From assembly GCA_035456105.1 (NCBI GenBank), contig DATIDV010000010.1, forward strand, positions 123,525-187,524: a DNA stretch of 64,000 bases, read 5' to 3'. A model generated the notes under the pieces. The model saw only the letters and a list, made by a program, of their open reading frames with translations, was not told where the DNA came from and did not search any database. Below are positions 8,272 through 15,063 of the stretch, one piece after another; the first letter of the stretch is position 1; each line of letters opens with the position of its first letter. The translations under genes were made by a program, and so were the position numbers. Origin of the DNA: Viridibacterium sp035456105. Lineage in GTDB: Bacteria; Pseudomonadota; Gammaproteobacteria; Burkholderiales; Rhodocyclaceae.

Positions 8272-8769
8272 TTACTGCGCGCCAAGTACTTTTGCTTTCT
8301 CGCGTTCGTACTCTTGCTGCGTGAGCGCGCCGCTGTCCAAGAGCTTCTTCAAGCGCTCAACTTGGCTCAGCTTGTCGACGGTTTGTGCGCCTGGCGCGTT
8401 GGAGGAGAGAGAGTCCGCACATTCGAAGATCCACTCTACGCGGGGAAAGTTGCCCAGGATGTGCGGCGCTTTGGAGGTGGTTTCTTGCAGTGGTCGAACA
8501 GTCTTGCCCTTACGCGCGCATTGTTTGGTGGCCATTTCCTCAACTGTCTCGCGCACGCTGCCCACGGAGACGAAGCCGGAGCCTCCCTGATAGAAAGCGC
8601 GATAGGCCTCTGCACCCGGCGTGGCTTTCTCCAGTTGGGCGGTTTCTCCTCCGAAGACTGCGCCATCAAATTGCGATTTGCTGCCCGCAACAGGCTGAAC
8701 GGGTGGGTTGTTTGCGCAGCCGAGAAGGACAGAGGCTGCCAGGAGCGTGGCAAGGCGGATGGAGGTCAT
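8272..8769 (-). CDS. SHOCT-domain lipoprotein
   Basis: The 165-residue product starts with a lipoprotein signal peptide, MTSIRLATLLAASVLLGC, whose lipobox LLGC predicts acylation at Cys18. The central part has two Cys residues (KQC and FEC) and no recognised domain. The C terminus, VERLKKLLDSGALTQQEYEREKAKVLG, is a SHOCT domain, a short helical hairpin thought to mediate oligomerisation. The ATG at 8769 was chosen for the signal peptide; an upstream start at 8835 would bury it. Likely exported and membrane-anchored; function unknown. Confidence 0.75.
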   Translation of the reverse strand: MTSIRLATLLAASVLLGCANNPPVQPVAGSKSQFDGAVFGGETAQLEKATPGAEAYRAFYQGGSGFVSVGSVRETVEEMATKQCARKGKTVRPLQETTSKAPHILGNFPRVEWIFECADSLSSNAPGAQTVDKLSQVERLKKLLDSGALTQQEYEREKAKVLGAQ

Positions 8770-8862
8770 GGTGTGGCGATCGAGTGGTACGCGCCTGGGC
8801 GCTTGTGGGGCCACGCCCGACTTATTGGCAGGCAATCTGGCCGGTCCGTCTGACGTGGATTG

Positions 8863-8883
8863 CGGCGGGCATTGCGCCCGCCG
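8863..8883 (-). terminator. GC-rich hairpin after the oxidoreductase operon
   Basis: CGGCGGGC pairs with GCCCGCCG around a five-base loop just beyond the stop of the last operon gene (8893). There is no T tract on the transcribed side, so it may be a weak or Rho-assisted end, or a 3' stabilising hairpin. Confidence 0.3.
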
Positions 8884-8892
8884 CCCGCCGCC

Positions 8893-10518
8893 TCAGATCT
8901 CTTCCGGCTCCATCTTGATTGCGCCGCTTGGGCACTCTTCCACACAGATGCCGCAGCCCTTGCAGTAGTCGTATTTGAACTCGAAGCCCTTGCCGGGGCC
9001 GAGCTTGACGACGGCGTTGTCGGGGCAGACGCCATAGCAGTTGTCGCATTCGAAGCAGTTGCCGCAGGACAGGCAGCGGCGTGCTTCGAACAGGGCAGTG
9101 GCTTCGTCGAGGCCGCCTTGCACTTCGTCGAAGGTGCTTTGCCGGCGGACCAGATCCAGCATGGGGCGCATGGTCTTGGGCGCGTCGGTGTAGTACCAGG
9201 TGTTGAGCTTGTCGAAGGTGGCGAGCTCGTGCTTGGGCGGCTTGACGTAGGTGGTCTTGCGCAGCCAGGCGTCGATGTGACGCGCGGCATGTTTGCCGTG
9301 GCCGACGCCGACGGTGACGGTGCGTTCCGAAGGCACCATGTCGCCGCCGGCGAAGATGCCGGCGTAGCCCGTCATCATGTTCGGTCCTACCTTGACGACG
9401 CCGTCTTCGAATTCCAGGCCAGGCACGCCATCGAGCAGGCCGAGGTCTACGTCCTGGCCGAGGGCCAGCACGACGGAGTCGGCCTCCAGTGTTTCGATCT
9501 CGCCGGTGGCGACCGGGAAGCCTTCGTCGTTGAGCACCATCTTCTCGATGGTGATGGCGCCTTCGCCGACTTGCTTGATGGTGGACAGCCAGCGCATCAG
9601 TACGCCTTCTTCGAGAGCTTCCTCTACTTCGAAGGCGTGAGCAGGCATTTTTTCGCGTGTGCGGCGATAGACGATGACGGCTTCTTCGGCGCCCATGCGT
9701 TTGGCGGTACGTGCCACGTCGAGCGCGGTGTTGCCGCCGCCATAGACGACGACGCGTCGGCCGAGCAGGGGCTTGTCTTCGCCTTCCATGCTGCGCAGGA
9801 CGCTGACCGCATCAAGGATCTTGGCGGTCTCGCCCGCCGGGATGTAGGTGCGGCGGGCGACGTGGGCACCCACGGCGAGGAAGGCGGCGTCGAAGCGGCC
9901 TTCGGTCATGGTGCCGAGAATGTCATCGACCTTGGTGTTCAGGTGCAGCTCGACACCCATGTCGACGATGCGTTGCACTTCGGCATCCAGCACTTCGCGC
10001 GGCAGGCGGTACTTCGGGATGCCGAAGCGCATCATGCCGCCCGCGAGCGGGCCGGCTTCGTAGATGCTGACGGCATGTCCCAGGCGGCGCAGGTGGTAGG
10101 CGGCCGAGAGGCCCGAGGGGCCGGAGCCGACGACCAGCACGCGCAGGCCGGACTCTTTCTCCGGCGGCGTGAACTTCCAGCCGTACTTGATGGCTTCGTC
10201 GCCGAGGAAGCGTTCCACGGAGTTGATGCCGACCGCCTTGTCGAGTTGAGCGCGGTTGCAGGCACCCTCGCAGGGGTGGTAGCAGACGCGACCCATCACG
10301 CCGGGCAAGGGGTTGTCGACGGTCAGTGCGCGCCAGGCGGTCTCGTAGTCGCCGCTCTCGGCGTGATAGAGCCACTCCTGGATATTCTCACCGGCCGGGC
10401 AGGTGTTGTTGCAAGGGGGCAGGCGATGCAGGTAGACCGGGTGCGATGTGCGCCAGGTGCCAGTCTTGTTGGCTAGCGATGAACCTACGTCGAGGGTGAT
10501 GGCAAAGGGCTTGTCCAT
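8893..10518 (-). CDS. FAD/Fe-S electron-transfer subunit of 2-oxoacid oxidoreductase (GltD-like, fused to a ferredoxin)
   Basis: A 541-residue protein with three parts. An N-terminal Fer4_20 Fe-S region has PPCNNTCPAGENIQEW and CYHPCEGACNR. The centre is a GltD-type NAD(P)/FAD disulphide-reductase fold with VLVVGSGPSGLSAAYHL (FAD) and VVVYGGGNTALDVART (nucleotide). The C terminus is a two-cluster ferredoxin, CLSCGNCFECDNCYGVCP and CKGCGICVEECP. It is the last gene of the gamma-alpha-beta cluster, starting nine bases after the beta stop, so it most likely takes electrons from the TPP subunits and reduces NAD(P). Phenylglyoxylate:NAD oxidoreductase of Azoarcus has a comparable flavin subunit. 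Confidence 0.85.
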   Translation of the reverse strand: MDKPFAITLDVGSSLANKTGTWRTSHPVYLHRLPPCNNTCPAGENIQEWLYHAESGDYETAWRALTVDNPLPGVMGRVCYHPCEGACNRAQLDKAVGINSVERFLGDEAIKYGWKFTPPEKESGLRVLVVGSGPSGLSAAYHLRRLGHAVSIYEAGPLAGGMMRFGIPKYRLPREVLDAEVQRIVDMGVELHLNTKVDDILGTMTEGRFDAAFLAVGAHVARRTYIPAGETAKILDAVSVLRSMEGEDKPLLGRRVVVYGGGNTALDVARTAKRMGAEEAVIVYRRTREKMPAHAFEVEEALEEGVLMRWLSTIKQVGEGAITIEKMVLNDEGFPVATGEIETLEADSVVLALGQDVDLGLLDGVPGLEFEDGVVKVGPNMMTGYAGIFAGGDMVPSERTVTVGVGHGKHAARHIDAWLRKTTYVKPPKHELATFDKLNTWYYTDAPKTMRPMLDLVRRQSTFDEVQGGLDEATALFEARRCLSCGNCFECDNCYGVCPDNAVVKLGPGKGFEFKYDYCKGCGICVEECPSGAIKMEPEEI

Positions 10519-10527
10519 TTTCGTGCC

Positions 10528-11574
10528 TCACAGGGGTTGCTGGGCGGCGTAGTAGCCGACCGGTTGTGGCGCGTCTTCGATCAGGCGGAACTTGCTGATG
10601 TTGTGATCGGCGATCTGCTGGAAGCGGGCGATGACGTCGAGCTGCGGCGTCTTGCCGAACAGGTGCGCAAAGCGCTTCTGCAGCTTGAGGTATTCCTCCA
10701 CCGGACGCTTGTTGCGGATGTGCTGCACGTTGGTGACTTCGCCGTGCTCGGCTTCAAACACCGGGAACAGGCCGGTCTCCTTAGCGAGGCGTGCGAGGCG
10801 GATGGTGTTCTCCGACGCAGCGCCCCAGCCGAGCGGACAGGGCACGAAGATGTGGATGTAGCGAGCGCCGCGCACCGACATGGCATGCGCCACCTTGTGC
10901 TCCAGATCGTGCAGGTCGGCGACGGTGGCGGTGGCGACATAGGGAATGCCGTGCGCCATGGCCAGCAGTGGCATGTTCTTGCCCTGACCGAACACATTGC
11001 CGGCGGGGGCGCCCACGGCGGGCGTGGTGGCGGTGCGCGCGGCGGGCGGCGTGGCCGAGCTGCGCTGCACGCCGGTGTTCATGTAGGCCTCGTTGTCGTA
11101 GCAGATGTACAGCACATCGTCATTGCGCTCGAACATGCCCGACAGACAGCCGAAGCCGATGTCGGTCGTGCCGCCGTCACCGCCCTGGGCAATCACCCGA
11201 ACCGGTGCGTCACCGGTCTTGCGATGCTTGATCTTCATGGCCGCGGCGATGCCCGTGGCGACTGCCGCGGTGTTGCCGAACAGTGAGTGAATCCACGGGA
11301 TCTGCCACGAGGTCTCGGGGTAGGGCGTCGAGAACACTTCGAGACAGCCGGTGGCGTTGGCCGCAATGAGCTGGTTATTGGTGGCACGCATGGCTGCGTC
11401 GATCGCATAGCGTGCGCCCAGCGCTTCGCCGCAGCCCTGACAGGCGCGATGGCCCGAGTTGAGGGCGTTGGTGCGGCCGGTATCGGCCTGCACGGAGCGT
11501 TCGTCTTCCGGCAGAAGGCGGTTGCCGACAGTGAAGGTGCCGGTCTGGTAGAACTTTACGGGCTGGAATGCCAT
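10528..11574 (-). CDS. 2-oxoacid:acceptor oxidoreductase, beta (TPP-binding) subunit
   Basis: This 348-residue subunit binds thiamine diphosphate and a 4Fe-4S cluster in pyruvate:ferredoxin oxidoreductase-type enzymes, which oxidatively decarboxylate 2-oxoacids to acyl-CoA. Visible are GHRACQGCGEALGARYA with the first cluster cysteines, the TPP/Mg motif GGDGGTTDIGFGCLSG...YDNEAYMNTGVQRS, and the downstream VPCPLGWG Cys. Sequence resembles PorB more than the 2-oxoglutarate type, but pyruvate, phenylglyoxylate and other arylglyoxylates remain possible. GAGGAG lies upstream of the ATG. It is third in a four-gene operon. Confidence 0.9.
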   Translation of the reverse strand: MAFQPVKFYQTGTFTVGNRLLPEDERSVQADTGRTNALNSGHRACQGCGEALGARYAIDAAMRATNNQLIAANATGCLEVFSTPYPETSWQIPWIHSLFGNTAAVATGIAAAMKIKHRKTGDAPVRVIAQGGDGGTTDIGFGCLSGMFERNDDVLYICYDNEAYMNTGVQRSSATPPAARTATTPAVGAPAGNVFGQGKNMPLLAMAHGIPYVATATVADLHDLEHKVAHAMSVRGARYIHIFVPCPLGWGAASENTIRLARLAKETGLFPVFEAEHGEVTNVQHIRNKRPVEEYLKLQKRFAHLFGKTPQLDVIARFQQIADHNISKFRLIEDAPQPVGYYAAQQPL

Positions 11575-11594
11575 TTGAATTTCTCCTCGGCCGC

Positions 11595-12890
11595 TTATCT
11601 GGACGCTGACTCACGCGCGGCGCTGTCAGCGTCGGCGTCATGACCACCATGGGCACCATGGGCGATATCGCGCAGGATGTTTTCTGCGATGGGGCCGGAA
11701 CGGCGTGTGCGACGCTCGCGGTCGCGCTCTCGCTGGATGATGTTCCAGTCCATATCGAGAAAGTGCAGGGACGGCAGCTGGTCGCCGATCGCCAGCGCCA
11801 GGCAGTGGCGCAGCGAAGCGCGTGTGATGGGGCGGCCACCGAGACCGGCGACGACCGTGTAGACGCGGGTGTCGACGTTGTCGATGGCCATGCGCACATC
11901 GGTCGCCACGATGCCGCCGAGGCCCACGGCAAAGCTCTTTTCGATCACCACGACCTTCTTGGCATTGCCCAGTGCGTGGCGTACTGCGGCCAGCGGGAAG
12001 GGGCGGAAGCTGGTGATGCCGAGCACGCCGATGGAGATACCATCGTTGCGCATCTCGTCGACGGTGTCCTTGATCGTGCCCAGCACCGAGCCGAGTGCGA
12101 TGACGACGATGGAGGCATCTTCGATGCGGTAAGGCCGCACCAGACCGCCAGAGTCGCGGCCGAATATCTTCTGGAAGTCCTTCTGGATCTCCGGGATCAG
12201 GTCCAGCGCCTGCATCTGCCGCTCGTGCGCGAGGTAGCGCACTTCCGAGAAGGCTTCGGGCCCGACCATGGCGCCTATCGTTACCGGCTCGTTCGGGTCG
12301 AGCACCTGGCGTGGCGAGTAGGGGGGCAGGAAGGCGTCAACCTGGTTTTGTTCGGGGACGTCGACGCGCTCGTAAGCGTGCGTGAGGATGAAGCCATCCA
12401 TGCACACCATGACGGGCAGCGACAACTCTTCACCGAGGCGGAAAGCCTGGATGTGCAGGTCGACGGCTTCCTGGTTCGTTTCCGCGAAGAGCTGTATCCA
12501 GCCACAGTCGCGCTGACTCATCGAGTCACTGTGATCGTTCCATATATTGATCGGCGCGCCGATGGCGCGATTTGCCACCGTCATGACGATCGGCAGTCCC
12601 AGGCCCGAGGCATTGAACACCGCCTCGACCATGAACAGCAGGCCCTGCGAGGCAGTCGCCGTGTAGGTGCGCGCACCGCCCGCCGAGGCGCCGATGGCCA
12701 CGCTCATGGCGGCGAACTCCGACTCCACGTTGATGTATTCGCAGGGATCGATCGCTTCTTCGCGCACCATTTCGGCGAGCGCTTCGACGATGTGGGTCTG
12801 CGGTGAAATGGGATAAGCGCAAATCACTTCCGGCCGGCATAGCGCAACGGCCTCGGCGACGGCGTGAGAACCCTCTACTTGCTTAAGCAT
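11595..12890 (-). CDS. 2-oxoacid:acceptor oxidoreductase, alpha subunit
   Basis: The 431-residue alpha subunit carries the pyrimidine-binding and transketolase C-like domains. It has the family signatures CAYPISPQTHIVEALAEM, the NVESEFAAMSVAIGASAGGARTYTATAS substrate/TPP region (quoted as NVESEFAAMS and GARTYTATAS), and NIWNDHSDSMSQRD. The start at 12890 is preceded by GAGGAGG and overlaps the gamma stop by eight bases, so the two are translationally coupled. An unusual His/Asp-rich tail (HGAHGGHDADAD) ends the protein. The substrate is not settled by the motifs; pyruvate or phenylglyoxylate are the best candidates. Confidence 0.9.
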   Translation of the reverse strand: MLKQVEGSHAVAEAVALCRPEVICAYPISPQTHIVEALAEMVREEAIDPCEYINVESEFAAMSVAIGASAGGARTYTATASQGLLFMVEAVFNASGLGLPIVMTVANRAIGAPINIWNDHSDSMSQRDCGWIQLFAETNQEAVDLHIQAFRLGEELSLPVMVCMDGFILTHAYERVDVPEQNQVDAFLPPYSPRQVLDPNEPVTIGAMVGPEAFSEVRYLAHERQMQALDLIPEIQKDFQKIFGRDSGGLVRPYRIEDASIVVIALGSVLGTIKDTVDEMRNDGISIGVLGITSFRPFPLAAVRHALGNAKKVVVIEKSFAVGLGGIVATDVRMAIDNVDTRVYTVVAGLGGRPITRASLRHCLALAIGDQLPSLHFLDMDWNIIQRERDRERRTRRSGPIAENILRDIAHGAHGGHDADADSAARESASR

Positions 12891-13464
12891 GAGCTGCCTC
12901 CTCAATATTTTTCCGCACCATGGCGTAGGCGGCGCTGGTCGCGGCCACGTTGCTGGCCGCTATCGCGGGCGGGAATTTTTCGCGTATCGCTGCATTGACG
13001 GAGTCGAGCGACAGCAGGCCGGACAGGGCTGCGAAAGCCCCCAGCAGTACTGCATTGGGCAGCGGACGACCGATATGCTCCATCGCTAGTTCGGTAGCCG
13101 GTACCGTGATCAGGCGTTCCGGTCGAAAGCGCCGCAGGCGCTCGGTGAGCCCCAGCGCATCAAAGCTGCGCAGCGTGTTGAGGAGCACGTAACCGTCGTC
13201 GGTCAGGCCGCTGAACACATCCACCTGGTGCAGCAGGGTGGGGTCTTGCACGATGATCGCGTCAGGCTGCATCACGGGCTCGCGCAAGCGGATCTCGTGA
13301 TCGTTGATACGGCAGAACGCCACCACGGGCGCGCCCGTGCGTTCTGAACCGAAACTTGGAAAAGCCTGCGCGTGATGACCTTCGAGGAAGGCCGCGGACG
13401 ACAACATTTCGGCGGCAGTAACGACACCCTGCCCACCACGTCCGTGAATACGAACCTGGAACAT
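12883..13464 (-). CDS. 2-oxoacid:acceptor oxidoreductase, gamma subunit
   Basis: The 193-residue gamma subunit is the CoA-binding domain of PFOR-type enzymes. It opens FQVRIHGRGGQGVVTAAEML, the diagnostic glycine-rich motif, and continues with QAFPSFGSERTGAPV and RPLPNAVLLGAFAALSG, both conserved. It is the first gene of the operon; AGGAGGAG lies upstream of the ATG. Order gamma-alpha-beta-FAD/Fe-S and minimal spacing indicate one complex in the cytoplasm. Confidence 0.92.
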   Translation of the reverse strand: MFQVRIHGRGGQGVVTAAEMLSSAAFLEGHHAQAFPSFGSERTGAPVVAFCRINDHEIRLREPVMQPDAIIVQDPTLLHQVDVFSGLTDDGYVLLNTLRSFDALGLTERLRRFRPERLITVPATELAMEHIGRPLPNAVLLGAFAALSGLLSLDSVNAAIREKFPPAIAASNVAATSAAYAMVRKNIEEAAHA

Positions 13465-14046
13465 GCTTGCTCCTCCTGTGTGACCGATGTGGTCGCCTTG
13501 ATTGCCGGGACCAGCGTTGCGACCGTTGCCGGTCTCTGGCTTCGTAACTTAGGCCATCGGCTCAGGCGCGTTTTGCTTTGGGTCAAGAAGCGGGCTGTAA
13601 GGCGGGATCGGACATTTGCTGAAGAACAAAGCGAAGCGGGCGCGAGGGGAGAGGCGTGACGAGGCCTGACTGCGCAAATTTCGCGTTGAAGGGGATACAA
13701 ACGGTGGGGGCTTCGTCAGCCCATCTGGCGTGCTTGCGGGAAGACGTCTGAGCTGCGACGAAGTGCGTGCAGACACGCGCCAAAGGGCCCCGAGGCGGAC
13801 CGGATCAGCAACGATTTGTGAGCGGTGGCTTCTTCAAAAAATGCCAGCGCTGTAATGCAGTTAGGGTAATGAGTTTCTAAAAAAAGTTCGTCATCCCGGC
13901 GCAGGCCGGGATCCAGATCGACGCGTAGTGACTGGATCCCGGCCTTCGCCGGGACGACGAGGTTGTGTCATTCGCAACACCTAGGTGAATGCACTACGAT
14001 CAGCGCCAGTTTCTTTATTGGAGTGAAAGCGGGCCAGCTCGTGCTG
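13465..14046. other. Intergenic region with one REP-like palindrome
   Basis: About 580 bases between the oxidoreductase operon and the GH128-like gene. Apart from the repeat at 13889-13959 I see no gene. The right part probably holds the operon promoter and the 3' end of the glucanase transcript. Confidence 0.5.
13889..13959. repeat. REP-like palindrome (copy 1)
   Basis: The 71-base element has CGTCATCCCGGCGCAGGCC on the left and GGCCTTCGCCGGGACGACG on the right, a long interrupted palindrome with GGATCCAGATCG and ACTGGATCC inside. A near-identical element is at 19619-19686. This is a dispersed extragenic palindrome of a kind common in beta- and gammaproteobacteria. It lies after the glucanase stop and could fold in its mRNA. 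Confidence 0.85.
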
Positions 14047-15063
14047 TCAATGTGGCAAGGACAGGTAGTACTGCCCCAGTTCGGTCAGCTGGCCATTGGC
14101 GGCGAGCAGGCTGGTGTAGTGCGTGTCGTTCGACCAGCGTCCGGTGAACCAGGCATAGCGGAAGACGTCGGCACGTGATTCGCATATCGCCACCATGTCC
14201 TGCATCTGCGTCTTCTGCTTGGCGACCGAGTCAATCTGCGCGCTGCCGTCGCCCGTGTGCCAGTTGGCGAACTCGGTGACCCAGAAAGGCTTGCCGTATT
14301 TCTTCAGGCGGTCCAGCTGCGCGGCGAGGCCGTAGTCGTACCAGTGGAGGGCGAGGTAGTCGATCTGCGGGTCGCGCTGTGCGTTGGCAGCGCGGTAGGC
14401 GGCGTAGAAGGCGTCCAGCCACACCACCGGGTCGCTGTAGCCGCTCATCGTGCCCCAGGTGATGGCAGGACCGACGATCTTCACCCCGGTCTTGGCCGCC
14501 AGCGCCTCATAGCTGGGCCAGACGGCGGCGGCCTGGGTTGGCGTGAGGTTGGCCTGGTCGCTGAGGTTGGGCTCGTTCATGACGAGCAGATACTTGATGT
14601 GCGGGTTGGCGAGCAGGAAGGCTTCCACTTTCGCTGCGTCGAAATTGCCGTTCCACAGCATCGGGATGAAGTCCATGGCGTAGCGCGCGCGGTAGTCGCT
14701 CGGCAGCTTGCTGCTGGGCTGCGCGCTCCAGTTGTACCACCAGCTCACGCCTGGCGAGAGCGCGGCCATGTCTTCGGCCGTGGCGAGATCGTAGGCGATG
14801 CCGCGTTTAGCGCTCTTGCTCGTGGTGCTGCCGCTGCTACTGGAGCTGGAGCCAGAGGAAGCAGAGGAAGAGCCGGTGGAGGAACTCGAGGAGGCTCCAG
14901 GGGAAGAGCTTGTACTGGAGCTGCTGCTGGCGGCGGCGGGCAGTGGATCACTGCCTCCATTACCACCACCGCCACCACCGCCGCATCCGCCCAGCACCAG
15001 CATGATCGCCAGCAGGGGGGGGCACAGCGCGCCCAGCAATCGGGCCTGATTGGGCGTGCTCAT
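14047..15063 (-). CDS. Lipoprotein glycoside hydrolase, GH128-like (putative beta-1,3-glucanase)
   Basis: The 338-residue protein has a lipoprotein signal ending MLVLGGC (Cys about 27), a Gly run, a Ser-rich linker of about 50 residues, and a single catalytic domain. The domain has the TIM-barrel features of the GH128/Asl1-like family: VSWWYNWSAQP near the start, YLLVMNEPNLSDQ with the likely acid/base Glu, and KPFWVTEFANW with the likely nucleophile Glu. Known GH128 enzymes cut beta-1,3-glucans such as laminarin. The ATG overlaps the TGA of the upstream heme-protein gene (TGATG), so the two are probably translationally coupled and both act outside the cytoplasm. Confidence 0.8.
   Translation of the reverse strand: MSTPNQARLLGALCPPLLAIMLVLGGCGGGGGGGNGGSDPLPAAASSSSSTSSSPGASSSSSTGSSSASSGSSSSSSGSTTSKSAKRGIAYDLATAEDMAALSPGVSWWYNWSAQPSSKLPSDYRARYAMDFIPMLWNGNFDAAKVEAFLLANPHIKYLLVMNEPNLSDQANLTPTQAAAVWPSYEALAAKTGVKIVGPAITWGTMSGYSDPVVWLDAFYAAYRAANAQRDPQIDYLALHWYDYGLAAQLDRLKKYGKPFWVTEFANWHTGDGSAQIDSVAKQKTQMQDMVAICESRADVFRYAWFTGRWSNDTHYTSLLAANGQLTELGQYYLSLPH

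Noticed and set aside
8860..10476. 538-codon open frame opposite the FAD/Fe-S subunit
   Set aside because: The cysteine motifs and nucleotide-binding motifs are all on the minus strand. The plus frame is a mirror of its codon bias.
11640..12806. 388-codon open frame opposite the alpha subunit gene
   Set aside because: Shadow of the alpha subunit, which has clear signatures and a ribosome-binding site.
14820..14935. Ser-codon-rich low-complexity tract as a tandem DNA repeat
   Set aside because: It encodes the Ser linker of the glucanase with varied codons and no fixed repeat unit.
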